The notes beneath the pieces are model-generated. The model had not been told where the DNA came from, made no database searches, and saw only the letters and a list, made by a program, of their open reading frames with translations. The translations under genes were made by a program, and so were the position numbers. A stretch of 64,000 nucleotides of DNA from positions 1 through 64,000 of the forward strand of contig JANSXE010000016.1 of assembly GCA_024743195.1 (NCBI GenBank), written 5' to 3'. This DNA is from Alphaproteobacteria bacterium (GTDB lineage Bacteria; Pseudomonadota; Alphaproteobacteria; UBA8366; Aestuariispiraceae). Positions 1 to 7,818 of this stretch are shown piece after piece (within the stretch, counting starts at the first letter, position 1; each line of letters opens with the position of its first letter).

Positions 1-364
1 CCGCCGCGTCCGGCGCCGCGCCCGTCGTGCAGGGGCGGCCGTCCTGGACGGCGAGCGCGCGCACGGCGCGCCAGCGGCCGGCGGGGGCGGCGCGGGCGAC
101 GGTCTCGACGCCGCGCACGGCCCCCTTGCCGCGGTCGGGGCGGAAGGTGATCTCGAGGCCCGGCGCGTCGAGGGACTGCAGCACCACCGCCCAGTCGCGC
201 AAGGATCCGCCCGCGACGTCGAGCACGAAAAGGCCCAACCGATCCGGCGCCGCCTGGAAGCGGGCGAGCGCGTCCCGGGTCGGGTCCGCGGTCGGAGACG
301 CCGGCCGTCCGGCCGCGCAGGCCGCGAGCGCCAGCGCGGCGGCGAACAGGAGAAGCGGGCGCAT
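1..364 (-). CDS. Putative lipoprotein, partial (3' end outside window)
   Basis: The frame opens with ATG at 364 and runs off the left edge. The first residues form a short signal peptide ending in a lipobox (LALAAC, Cys at about residue 16), so the product is probably a lipidated envelope protein. About 121 residues are visible and I recognise no domain. The start overlaps the stop of the upstream MttB-family gene as ATGA, so the two are probably co-transcribed and translationally coupled. The family is unknown. Confidence 0.55.
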   Translation of the reverse strand, partial: MRPLLLFAAALALAACAAGRPASPTADPTRDALARFQAAPDRLGLFVLDVAGGSLRDWAVVLQSLDAPGLEITFRPDRGKGAVRGVETVARAAPAGRWRAVRALAVQDGRPCTTGAAPDAA

Positions 365-1914
365 CAGTCGGCGGGCGCGCCGCCTTCCTGCTTGCGCCGC
401 GCGACGAAGGCGTCCAGCTCCTCGCGGGCCGCGTCGTCCATCGCCGGGGCCTCGTACTCCGCCAGCAGGCGCTTGTAGAGGGCGTGCGCGCGCTGGGTGG
501 CGTCGAGGGCGCCGGCCTCGCGCCAGCTTTCGAAATTGCGCCAGTCGCTGACCAGCGGCGCGTAGAAGGCGGTTCCGTAGCGCGCCAGCGTGTGCGCGGT
601 CCCGAAGAAGTGCCCGCCGGGCCCGACGTCGCGGATGGCGTCGAGGCCGAGGGTCTCGTCATTGACCTCGATCGGCTGCAGATACTCCGCCATCATCTGC
701 AGCATCTCGGCGTCGAGGATCACCTTCTCGAAGCTGGCGCACAGCCCGCCTTCGATCCACCCGAGCGCGTGCATCATCATGTTGCAGCCGCCCATCACCG
801 CGCCCCAGAGCGCCATCTCGCTCTCATAGCAGGCCTGGGCGTCGGGCGCGTTGGAGGCGTTCACGTTCGACGAGCGGTAGGGCAGGCGATAGCGCCGGGC
901 CAACTGCCCGCCGATCTGGGCCGCGCGCGTGTATTCCGGCGTGCCGAAGGCGGGCGCCCCCGACTTCATGTCGACGTTCGAGGTGAATCCGCCATAGAGG
1001 CAGGGCGCGCCCGGCTTCACCATCTGGGCGAAGGCGACGCCCGCCAGCCCTTCCGCATTCTGCTGCGCCAGCGCGCCGGCGAGCGTCACCGGCGCCATGG
1101 CGCCCGACAGCGTGAAGGGCGTGATGACCACGATCTGGCCGGCGCGCGCCATCTCGATGATCCCGAGCGACATGGGGATGTCGAGCTTCAGGGGCGAGTT
1201 GGTGTTGATGATGGTGAAGAGGCTCGGCTCGCGCTCCAGCGTCTCGCGGTCGATCCCGCGGGCGATGCGGGCGATCTCGATCCCGTCGCGGATGCGCTCG
1301 CGGCCCAGGCTGTAGGCGTGGAAGGGCTTGTCGGTGAGCGTCGCCAGCGCCTGCAGCGCGTCCAGATGCCGGGTCGACGGCGGCAGGTCGATCGGCTCCA
1401 CCGGATAGCCGCCGTTCAGATGGCAGATGTTCAGCGACTGGCTGAGCCGCAGGAAGTCCTGATAGTCCGTGAAGTTGCCGCGCCGCCGGCCGCCTTCCAG
1501 GTCGGAGCAGTTGGGCGTGCTCGCCACCATGCAGAAGGCGAGCGCGTTTCCGCCGAGCTCCAGATGATGGTCCGGGTTGCGGGCGTGCAGGGTGACGCGT
1601 TCGGGCGCCTTGGCGACATGCTCCAGAATCAGGCTGCGATCGAAGCGCACCCGCTCCGTCCCGTCGCGCACGTCGGCGCCGGCGGCCTTCATGATCGCCC
1701 GCGCCTCGCCGGAGAGCACCTCCATCCCGATCTCCTCCAGGATGGTCAGGGAGGCGTCGTGGATGCGCTCGACGGCGTCGTCGGCCAGGATCTCGATCGG
1801 GCGGTAGGGATTGCGCACGGCCCGGCGCGGCGGTTGGGGGAGGCGGGGCGCGGCGGTCTCGACCTCGGCGCCCTCCGCGCCGCCGCGTCGGCGGCGTCTC
1901 GATCGCTCTCGCAT
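364..1914 (-). CDS. Trimethylamine methyltransferase (MttB) family protein
   Basis: This 516-aa protein has the length and overall pattern of the MttB family, TIM-barrel enzymes that move a methyl group from a methylamine or betaine to a corrinoid protein. The N-terminal 25 residues are Arg-rich and low in complexity. After that come the family-like stretch starting near RNPYRPIEIL and a conserved core around GGFTSNVDMKSGAPAFGTPE. The frame is uninterrupted, with no in-frame amber codon, so it belongs to the non-pyrrolysine branch, which includes glycine betaine methyltransferases (MtgB). No corrinoid protein or reductive activase gene is nearby, so the substrate is open. A GGGAG ribosome site lies about 9 nt before the ATG. 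Confidence 0.85.
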   Translation of the reverse strand: MRERSRRRRRGGAEGAEVETAAPRLPQPPRRAVRNPYRPIEILADDAVERIHDASLTILEEIGMEVLSGEARAIMKAAGADVRDGTERVRFDRSLILEHVAKAPERVTLHARNPDHHLELGGNALAFCMVASTPNCSDLEGGRRRGNFTDYQDFLRLSQSLNICHLNGGYPVEPIDLPPSTRHLDALQALATLTDKPFHAYSLGRERIRDGIEIARIARGIDRETLEREPSLFTIINTNSPLKLDIPMSLGIIEMARAGQIVVITPFTLSGAMAPVTLAGALAQQNAEGLAGVAFAQMVKPGAPCLYGGFTSNVDMKSGAPAFGTPEYTRAAQIGGQLARRYRLPYRSSNVNASNAPDAQACYESEMALWGAVMGGCNMMMHALGWIEGGLCASFEKVILDAEMLQMMAEYLQPIEVNDETLGLDAIRDVGPGGHFFGTAHTLARYGTAFYAPLVSDWRNFESWREAGALDATQRAHALYKRLLAEYEAPAMDDAAREELDAFVARRKQEGGAPAD

Positions 1915-1996
1915 GGCTGCGGCTCCCTACCCGGCGCGGCGCGCGCCTTCGTCGCGCGATTTAAGGCGTGCGGCGCACCGCTGTCGAGCGGGAATC

Positions 1997-2932
1997 CTAC
2001 CCGCCGACGTAATACTGCACGACGAAGGAGACCGTCGGCACCGAGGCGACGGTGGAAACCAGGATGATCGCGGCCGCCCGCTGCACATAGACGCCGTAGC
2101 GCCCGCCGACGACGAAGACCAGGCTGCCGGTCGGCAGGGCCGCCATGATGACCGCCGCGGCGACATAGAGCGGGTCCATCACCAGCACTTCGCTGGCCAG
2201 CCACCAGGTGAGCAGCGGCTGGGCGATCAGCTTCAGGACGGTGACCCAGCCGACCTCCACCGCGCCGCGCCGGACCGACTGCCCCACCAGGAACAGCCCC
2301 ATCGCGAAGAGCGCGCAGGGGCCGGCCGCGTCCCCCAAAAGGTCGAGGAAGGTCGCCACCGGCCCCGGGATCGCGACGCCGAAGCCCGAAAGCGCAAGGC
2401 CCAGCGCGGCGCTCAGCACCAGCGGGCTCTTCACCACGCCGAGCACGACGTCCTTCAGGATGTTGAGCGCGGAGCCGGAGCTGCGGTCCAGCTCCAGCAT
2501 CACCGTCAGGAAGGCCATCACGACCGCCCCGTTCGCCACCGTCACGATGACGGCCGGCAGCGTCGCCGCCTCCCCGAAGGCGGTGATCAGGAGCGGCACG
2601 CCCATATAGCCCGTGTTGGCGAAGATCGCGCAGATCGAATGCATGCTGAGTGCGCCGATCCGGTCGCGGAAGACGAAGGTCGCGACGAAGAGCGCCAGCG
2701 CGAACACCCCGAGCTGGCCGCCGTACCAGGCGGCGAGGAAGGGGCCGTTGAAGATCGCCTCGAAGGGCGCTTCGGCCATGGCCTTGATGAAGAGCGCAGG
2801 CAGCGCCACGAAATAGACGAAGCCGTTCAGCGCCGCCGTGGAATCCTGCCCCAAGAGCCGGAATCGCCCGGCGAGATAGCCGGCCAGCATGATGCCGAAG
2901 ATCGGGAGGGTGACGTCGATCAGCGCTTGCAT
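1997..2932 (-). CDS. AEC family (auxin efflux carrier type) permease
   Basis: The 311-aa product starting at MQALIDVTLP has about ten hydrophobic segments and the layout of the AEC/BART transporter family, inner-membrane permeases that move small organic acids. The typical first helix (LPIFGIMLAGYLAGR) supports the chosen ATG at 2932. The frame stays open further upstream, but that stretch is polar and Arg-rich and crosses the start region of the divergent TerB-like gene, so I exclude it. The gap to the following MttB-family gene is about 80 bp and the strand is the same, so they may be co-transcribed. The substrate cannot be told. Confidence 0.8.
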   Translation of the reverse strand: MQALIDVTLPIFGIMLAGYLAGRFRLLGQDSTAALNGFVYFVALPALFIKAMAEAPFEAIFNGPFLAAWYGGQLGVFALALFVATFVFRDRIGALSMHSICAIFANTGYMGVPLLITAFGEAATLPAVIVTVANGAVVMAFLTVMLELDRSSGSALNILKDVVLGVVKSPLVLSAALGLALSGFGVAIPGPVATFLDLLGDAAGPCALFAMGLFLVGQSVRRGAVEVGWVTVLKLIAQPLLTWWLASEVLVMDPLYVAAAVIMAALPTGSLVFVVGGRYGVYVQRAAAIILVSTVASVPTVSFVVQYYVGG

Positions 2933-3071
2933 GGGCCGCGACGGTAGGCGCCTCCCGCGGCTTTGTCGAGCCGCCGCCTCTTGCCGGGGCGGTTCCGCTC
3001 CAGTAGGGAAGGCGGCGGTGGCGAGGCGCGCCCGCGCCGCGCACAAACTTCTAGGATTCGGATCGAACCCG

Positions 3072-3476
3072 ATGCTGAGCAAACATGACGCCCTGATCCA
3101 TTGCATGGTGCTGACGTCCGCCGCCGACTCGCGGATGAGCGACACCGAACTGGACGCCATCCGCGGCATCATCGCCAATCTTCCGGTGTTCCGCGACTAT
3201 GACGTCGCGGGCCTGGGCGAGGCGGCGCGCGACTGTCTCGGCATGCTGGACGACGAGGACGGGATCGACCTTATCCTCGCCCGGGTCAAGGAGGCGCTGC
3301 CGGCGCGGCTGCGGGAGACGGCCTATGCGCTTTGCGTGGAGGTGGCGGCCTCCGACCTGCACGCCAGCGAGGAGGAGCTGAACCTGCTCCAGATCGTGCG
3401 TCAGAAGCTGGAGCTCGATCGCCTGATCTGCGCCGGCATCGAACGCGGGGCGCGCGCGCGCTTCGCCCTTGTCTGA
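3072..3476 (+). CDS. TerB-like (tellurite resistance TerB family) protein
   Basis: This 134-aa soluble, acidic, helical protein begins at ATG 3072. It shows the TerB-like pattern: helices with paired acidic residues (SDTELDAIRGII, DLHASEEELNLL) and an Ala-rich stretch (ALCVEVAASD) near the middle. TerB-like domains are small helical, possibly metal-binding modules found in stress proteins; no other ter gene is here. It is divergent from the AEC permease and about 16 nt upstream of the dehydrogenase ATG (overlapping if that gene uses the TTG at 3469). The ribosome site is weak. Confidence 0.7.
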   Translation: MLSKHDALIHCMVLTSAADSRMSDTELDAIRGIIANLPVFRDYDVAGLGEAARDCLGMLDDEDGIDLILARVKEALPARLRETAYALCVEVAASDLHASEEELNLLQIVRQKLELDRLICAGIERGARARFALV

Positions 3477-3492
3477 GGCGCGGCGGGTCGGC

Positions 3493-4440
3493 ATGGGGAC
3501 GCCGGACGGGACGCCGCCGGACGGGACGCCGGACGGGACGCCGGACCGGACGCTTGAGGGCGCGCGGATCGCGGTCGTCGGCCTCGGCCTAATGGGCGAG
3601 CCCATGGCCCGCAACCTGCGCGCGGCCGGCGCCTCGGTCGTCGTCCATAATCGTTCCCGCGCGCCGCAGGAGGCGCTGGCGGCCGACGGGTTCGAGACGG
3701 CCGACAGCCCGGCCGAGGCCGCCCGCGCCGTCGGATCGGACGGCGTCCTGATCTGCATGGTCACCGACACCGGCGCCGCGCGCCGCGTGCTGACGGATCC
3801 CGAGCGCGGCGCGATCGCCGGCGCCGCCGCCGGCGCGCTGATGATCGACATGGGCACCACCCAGGTCATGGACACGCGCGAGATGGCGGAGGCGTTCGCC
3901 GCGCGCGGGGTCGACTACATCGACGCCCCGGTCTCCGGCGGACAGGTGGGGGCGGAGCAGGCGAGCCTCTCCATCATGGCCGGCGGGTCGGACGAAGCCT
4001 TCGCGCGCGCCGAGCCGATCTTCCGCGCGCTGGGCCGCAACATCACGCATGTCGGCGCCGTCGGCGCAGGCCAGGTCGCCAAGACCGCCAACCAGATGAT
4101 CGTGGCGCTGACGTTGGGCGCGGTGGCCGAGGCCTTCGTGCTGGCCGAGCGGGCCGGGGTCGATGCGGGCAAGGTGCGCGAGGCGCTGACCGGGGGCTTC
4201 GCGGACAGCCGCATTCTGGAGCTTCACGGCGCGCGCATGGTGCGCCGCGCCTTCACGCCCGGCGGGCGCGTCACCGTGCAGCGAAAGGACGTCGATCAGG
4301 CCCTGGCGCTGGCCGACGCCGTCGGCGTCGCCTTGCCCGGTTTGCAGCGCAACAAGACACTCTGGGACGCGCTTGTCGAGGCCGGCGGCGGAGAGCTCGA
4401 CCATTCGGCCGTCATCAAGGCGATCGATCCGGCCTGGTGA
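3493..4440 (+). CDS. NAD(P)-dependent beta-hydroxyacid dehydrogenase (3-hydroxyisobutyrate dehydrogenase family)
   Basis: The 315-aa protein has the family landmarks in order: a Rossmann motif GLGLMG at residues 30-35, the substrate-binding motif DAPVSGG near residues 144-150, and the catalytic region GQVAKTANQ with Lys197 and Asn200. It should oxidise a 3-hydroxyacid such as 3-hydroxyisobutyrate, tartronate semialdehyde (in reverse) or gamma-hydroxybutyrate; the exact substrate is not readable. The first 20 residues are a GTPD tandem repeat encoded by a 12-bp DNA repeat, absent from usual family members. A TTG at 3469 overlapping the terB-like stop is an alternative start. A glycerate 2-kinase gene sits 30 kb away at 33993. 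Confidence 0.85.
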   Translation: MGTPDGTPPDGTPDGTPDRTLEGARIAVVGLGLMGEPMARNLRAAGASVVVHNRSRAPQEALAADGFETADSPAEAARAVGSDGVLICMVTDTGAARRVLTDPERGAIAGAAAGALMIDMGTTQVMDTREMAEAFAARGVDYIDAPVSGGQVGAEQASLSIMAGGSDEAFARAEPIFRALGRNITHVGAVGAGQVAKTANQMIVALTLGAVAEAFVLAERAGVDAGKVREALTGGFADSRILELHGARMVRRAFTPGGRVTVQRKDVDQALALADAVGVALPGLQRNKTLWDALVEAGGGELDHSAVIKAIDPAW

Positions 4441-4492
4441 GCTGCGGGGACGCCCGACCGGCTGGCCATTGCGCCGCCGCAGGGATGACCCC

Positions 4493-4522
4493 AAAGCCAT
4501 GCAGGAAATGCATGGGTGCTTT
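4493..4522. other. Bulged hairpin downstream of the dehydrogenase gene
   Basis: AAAGC (4493-4497) and CATGCA (4498-4503) pair with TGCATG (4509-4514) and GCTTT (4518-4522), leaving a GGAAA loop and a 3-nt bulge. It lies 50 bp past the stop at 4440 and could be a weak terminator or a transcript end, but no T-tract follows. Confidence 0.3.
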
Positions 4523-4563
4523 GCCCAATAGGCTCTAGCTAAGCCGCCGGCCGGAGAATATCT

Positions 4564-4698
4564 AACAGGTGCTTCAGTTGCTGCATCGCAGCAACGCCGA
4601 CGGCGGCTCCCCGCCGCAGTCGGCTCTTACGTCTCCCAGACGTGAAGCCTCCCTGTTCAACTTGCCCCCAAGCCTAACGGCTTGGGGGTGATTTTTTT
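4564..4698 (+). ncRNA. Candidate structured small RNA: four-way-junction cloverleaf plus intrinsic terminator
   Basis: The stretch folds by eye into a compact cloverleaf. A closing stem pairs 4564-4569 with 4652-4657 and 4571-4575 with 4644-4648. Inside it are three hairpins: 4577-4584/4588-4595; 4596-4601/4619-4624 with inner 4602-4606/4611-4615 and loop CTCC; and 4629-4634/4638-4643 with loop CCC. All pairs listed are Watson-Crick. A 10-bp terminator stem with a T-run follows directly. No protein frame with a ribosome site fits the region. CUCCC-type tracts appear three times, which recalls anti-Shine-Dalgarno loops of alphaproteobacterial trans-acting sRNAs, but I cannot match it to a named family. 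It is not tRNA, SRP RNA, 6S or tmRNA. Confidence 0.55.
4665..4698 (+). terminator. Rho-independent terminator
   Basis: A perfect 10-bp stem (4665-4674 with 4679-4688) closes a TAAC loop and is followed by TGA and seven T residues. It is the clearest intrinsic terminator in the window and ends the candidate RNA at 4564. Confidence 0.85.
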
Positions 4699-4892
4699 GT
4701 GCGCAACGAACACTCGGAATGCGGCGGCCAGTCACATGACCCGTCCGAGAACCCATTCAGAGGAACGGCGCACGCAGTGCGGGCGGGCCCCAACCCAAAC
4801 GGGAGAAAATTTCACAAATTTATTTTTGAAATTTGCCGGACATTTTAGCAAAATTCTGTCGGCAGGATTTCATCGGAACGGGAGGGCTCGCA

Positions 4893-5051
4893 GTGACGCA
4901 GCATGAGGAGATCGAGTCCTGGGTGCGGCTGTACAAGCGCACCTATGGCGACCGCGCCAAGGACGAGGCCCTGCGCGCCTCGAACGAACGCCGGCTGAGT
5001 GGGGACGAGGACGGCGCGAAGAAGTGGCGGGCGGTTTCCCAGCGGCTTTGA
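4893..5051 (+). CDS. Small conserved-type hypothetical protein, 52 aa
   Basis: A GTG at 4893 follows a good GGAGGG site (4881-4886). The product is short, charged and probably helical, with segments SWVRLYKRTYGDRAKDEAL and SGDEDGAKKWRAVSQRL. It has no signal peptide or membrane segment. It is followed 35 bp later by a perfect 13-bp terminator hairpin, so it looks like a complete monocistronic gene. An in-frame ATG at 4833 would add 20 residues but lacks a ribosome site. Function unknown. Confidence 0.65.
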   Translation: MTQHEEIESWVRLYKRTYGDRAKDEALRASNERRLSGDEDGAKKWRAVSQRL

Positions 5052-5086
5052 CGCCGGCCGCACCTCGCGCGCTGCAGCAAGAAGCG

Positions 5087-5117
5087 AAAGGGCCGCTCCA
5101 ACAGGGAGCGGCCCTTT
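5087..5117 (+). terminator. Terminator hairpin
   Basis: A perfect 13-bp stem, AAAGGGCCGCTCC (5087-5099) with its complement at 5105-5117, closes an AACAG loop 35 bp after the 52-aa gene. Because the arms begin with AAA and end with TTT it can act in both directions, and it also lies downstream of the convergent XRE gene that ends at 5165. Confidence 0.75.
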
Positions 5118-5164
5118 CCGCGTGCGGGCGCCGGACCGCGGAGGCGGCGCCGGGTCGCGCTCCG

Positions 5165-5512
5165 TCACCCGGCCTTCGACAAAGCGCGGATCACGTCGCG
5201 CATCACCTGACGCGTCTTATCGTCGTTGATGGCGCGCCAGTCCCGGGCCACCTTCGCCGCGTCGCGGTCGAGCGGCGCGACCTGCGCGCCCGTACAGGTG
5301 ATGTCTTGGAACAGAGCGGTGACCGAAACGTTCAGGATGCCCGAGACCTGTATCAGCCGCGAGGCGCCCATCCGATTGGCGCCCTTCTCGTATTTCTGGA
5401 TTTGTTGAAAGCTGACCCCAACCTTGTCGGCCAACGTCTGTTGCGTCATGCCGGAGCGGATGCGCAGTTCGCGAACCCGATTGCCAACCGCGACATCGAC
5501 TGGATGCGGCAT
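5165..5512 (-). CDS. XRE family regulator, copy 1 of 3
   Basis: This 115-aa protein has an N-terminal helix-turn-helix (about residues 12-66: RELRIRSGMTQQTLADKVGVS, then FQQIQKYEKGANRMGASRL) and a short C-terminal tail with DRDAAKVARDW. It should be a soluble DNA-binding repressor or activator of the SinR/XRE type. It is a close paralogue of the proteins at 6787 and 7450: all begin MPHP, then DV, one residue, VG. The gene is divergent from the XRE gene at 5974 across a 461-bp gap. The terminator hairpin at 5087-5117 lies just past its 3' end. Target genes are unknown. Confidence 0.85.
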   Translation of the reverse strand: MPHPVDVAVGNRVRELRIRSGMTQQTLADKVGVSFQQIQKYEKGANRMGASRLIQVSGILNVSVTALFQDITCTGAQVAPLDRDAAKVARDWRAINDDKTRQVMRDVIRALSKAG

Positions 5513-5973
5513 TGTTTCCTCCTCGTTTCCGTGGCCGCACGATGCGAACCCGCCGGCCGATCAGGGCGCCGCCCCAGCTTACTGGGGGACGGCCAACCGC
5601 CCGATTGAGGAACTAATTACGCAATTTGTGGGGCGCCGGCAATCCTGGCCCGCAGGGCCAAGGCGATCAGGATCGCGAAGCCTCCAGTAACAGGAAGTAT
5701 ATAAAGGGAAAGTGGTGTCGGCGACCTCGGACTCCATCTGGCCGCTCAGGTCCATCATGACGCGTACTGTGGTATTTCTTCTACGAAAGGGGTGGCGTTA
5801 CTCTACTATCGCGATATAATCCGGCGATCGGATACAAGGGCTTGCAGGGCCCGGCCCGGGCGGCCGCACGCTAGGCGGCGCGCGCTGCGTTCGGCGGCCA
5901 TCCGTGCGTGGGCGGGCGAAAGGCGAAGGCAGGCGGCTCGGGCGGCAACGCCCGCCGGGATGGGAGAGAGTGT
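5513..5973. other. Intergenic region between divergent XRE genes
   Basis: No coding frame is convincing in this 461-bp gap. It must carry the promoters of both flanking regulators. It holds AT-rich patches at 5696-5710 and 5761-5820, the second with a consensus TATAAT at 5815-5820 facing the plus-strand gene, but no matching -35 element is visible. Nothing else is recognised. Confidence 0.4.
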
Positions 5974-6531
5974 ATGGCCAGCGAACGCGTCCACGCTGCG
6001 CTGCGCGCGAATCTGGTGGATCTTATGGCGCAACGGGGCTTGTCCCAACGGGCGCTGTCCCGCCTCGCAGCGTTGGACGAGACGGCGGTCAAGCAGATAT
6101 TGAGCGGCCGTTCGCGCTCGCCCCGGCTGGATACGGTGGTGCGGCTCGCGGAGGCCCTTGGGACGAGTGTCTCGCACCTCATCGGCGATCGGCAGTCGGA
6201 TGTGGAGCACTATTCGGTGCTGGCTGGGTCGATCGATGTCTTCCGGCGGCTTGGTTTGATGACGCTCGACGAAGCCGAGGCGCGGGCCGTGGCCGCGGCC
6301 ATGGCTGAGGCGTTGGCTCAGCACGGCGCGGACGTCCCGGACGGGGCGGATCACGTGGCCTCCGTCGCGCGAAATGTCGTGAGTCTTCGGCGCTATCGGC
6401 GTCGGGACGGCCGGGACGACAAGAAGACGGGCGACGCCCTGCGGGAGACCGATGGGGCGCTGGCGGACGCTCCGGCTGCATCGGAGAGGCGCGGCGTCGC
6501 CTTTGGCGACGGCCGCTGTCGCGGGGGGTGA
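5974..6531 (+). CDS. XRE family regulator with C-terminal extension
   Basis: The 185-aa protein starts at ATG 5974 behind GGGAGAGAG. Residues 5-65 form a helix-turn-helix (LVDLMAQRGLSQRALSRL, AVKQILSGRSRSPRLDTVVRLAEALG). The middle is helical and Ala-rich, and the C-terminal 50 residues are charged and probably disordered. It differs from the three MPHP-type regulators around it: it lacks the FQQ-QKYEKG signature and lies on the other strand. It may control its own divergent promoter region. The function is inferred from the fold only. Confidence 0.8.
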   Translation: MASERVHAALRANLVDLMAQRGLSQRALSRLAALDETAVKQILSGRSRSPRLDTVVRLAEALGTSVSHLIGDRQSDVEHYSVLAGSIDVFRRLGLMTLDEAEARAVAAAMAEALAQHGADVPDGADHVASVARNVVSLRRYRRRDGRDDKKTGDALRETDGALADAPAASERRGVAFGDGRCRGG

Positions 6532-6598
6532 AGTCCGTCGCCTCCAGTCCGCCGCCCCCAAGTCCGCCGCCTCCAGTCGACCGCCCCCAGTCGGCCGT
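6532..6598. repeat. Short GC-rich tandem repeat (14-15 bp, about 4.5 copies)
   Basis: Degenerate units of the form GTCCGCCGCCTCCA / GTCCGCCGCCCCCA repeat about four and a half times right after the stop of the XRE gene at 5974. A similar unit lies at 35698-35742 around another gene end. Confidence 0.6.
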
Positions 6599-6786
6599 CT
6601 TGGGGCGTGGCGGATGCGCTGAGCTTCAAGAGCAGCGCCCGGGCTTGCCGGGGAGCGGCCGTGGCGCGCTGTCCCCGGCGCGTTATCCCGGGCGCGCTAT
6701 CACCTGGCCCACCGTCGAGTTCGGGCGGGAGAACAGGGCGCACGCCCGGCGATTGCCGGCCCGAGGCCGGCGCCGGCTCGTTCCGG

Positions 6787-7155
6787 TCAGCCGCCGGCGC
6801 GCGCCAGGGTGCGGATCATGTCCCGCACGATCTCCCGGGTGCCGGCGTCTTGAATACGCACCCAATCGCGCGCCACCTTCGCGGCGTCGCGATCGAGCAC
6901 GGCCTCGCCGCCCGATTCGGTGCGCGCCGCGTCGCTCGTCTCAAGACCCTGGAACAGCGCTTCAACGGGAACGCCGAGAACCGTGGCGATCTGGATCAGG
7001 CGCGACGCCCCCATCCGGTTCGCGCCCTTCTCATATTTCTGCACCTGTTGGAAGCTCAGTCCGATGCGTTCCGCGAGCGCCTGTTGCGAAAGGCCTGCGC
7101 GAATGCGCAGTTCGCGAACGCGGCCCCCGACCGCAACGTCCGTAGGATGTGGCAT
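6787..7155 (-). CDS. XRE family regulator, copy 2 of 3
   Basis: This 122-aa helix-turn-helix protein is closely similar to the one at 5165: same MPHP start, RVRELRIRAGLSQQALAERIG helix pair, the FQQVQKYEKGANRMGASRL block, and a shared C-terminal LDRDAAKVARDW followed by a basic helix. It differs mainly by a longer linker after residue 70 (GLETSDAARTESGGEAV). It is probably a DNA-binding regulator. It is convergent with the XRE gene at 5974 and lies in tandem with the copy at 7450. Confidence 0.85.
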   Translation of the reverse strand: MPHPTDVAVGGRVRELRIRAGLSQQALAERIGLSFQQVQKYEKGANRMGASRLIQIATVLGVPVEALFQGLETSDAARTESGGEAVLDRDAAKVARDWVRIQDAGTREIVRDMIRTLARAGG

Positions 7156-7449
7156 AGACTATGTCCTCGCTCTTCAACCAATGACCCTCGCGAATGCGCC
7201 GACAGGCGCACGCGCCCCTTGGAGATCGGGGGGCGGCGCCGCGGACCGACGCCCTATCCTGCGCGCGGCCCTGCGCGCGGCGGCGGACACGGCCGTCATG
7301 CCGGATCGGCGCAACCGGCCCCGTTCCACTCGACCCGACCTCGATCGACAATCGAGAGTAGGTGATTGTCCGAGAAATGTCACCCTCTCTCGGTGCGGCG
7401 CGTCGGGCGCGAGTCCAGGTTGTGGGCAGCCTTGGGATGGGCGGGCGCG

Positions 7450-7818
7450 TCAGGCCTCGGCTTCCGACTCGTAGGCGGAGTCGATGAGACCGATGATCTG
7501 GCGTCGTAACGTCTCATTGCGCAGCTTGTGCAGCTTCGCAGCGGTGGCGATCGCCTTTCGGGACAGCTCGGCCTGATTGATCTCCGCCGGCCTCGGAGCG
7601 CCTTCCAGACCTTCGAAGAAATACGGAATCGGCAGGTCCAACGCGACAGCCGTGGCCCAAAGACGCGAGGCCCCGAGCCGGTTCGTCCCCTTCTCATACT
7701 TCTGAACCTGCTGGAAACTCACGCCGAGAAGAATCCCCAACTCCGTCTGACTCATTCCTTTCGCGACTCGAGCATCGCGCACTTTCCGGCCTACATGCAC
7801 ATCGGTCGGATGCGGCAT
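7450..7818 (-). CDS. XRE family regulator, copy 3 of 3
   Basis: The 122-aa protein starts at the MPHPTDVHVG Met (7818). The frame is open upstream but lacks any family similarity there. It carries the same helix-turn-helix and FQQVQKYEKGTNRLGASRL block as copies 1 and 2, but its C-terminal half (LSRKAIATAAKLHKLRNETLRRQIIGLID) has diverged and lost the DRDAAKVARDW motif. It is the first gene of a possible tandem with the copy at 6787, with about 290 bp between them. It could have a different ligand or partner from the other two. Confidence 0.82.
   Translation of the reverse strand: MPHPTDVHVGRKVRDARVAKGMSQTELGILLGVSFQQVQKYEKGTNRLGASRLWATAVALDLPIPYFFEGLEGAPRPAEINQAELSRKAIATAAKLHKLRNETLRRQIIGLIDSAYESEAEA

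Noticed and set aside
364-1914. Pyrrolysine-containing methyltransferase
   Set aside because: The frame has no internal TAG and no pyl genes are near.
4531-4540. Relic of the MITE end near the cloverleaf RNA
   Set aside because: Only about ten bases (AGGCTCTAGC) match the end of the element at 32566, which is too short to support a relation.
5815-5820. TATAAT as a firm promoter
   Set aside because: It matches the -10 consensus, but no -35 element is at proper distance, so it is only noted in the intergenic entry.
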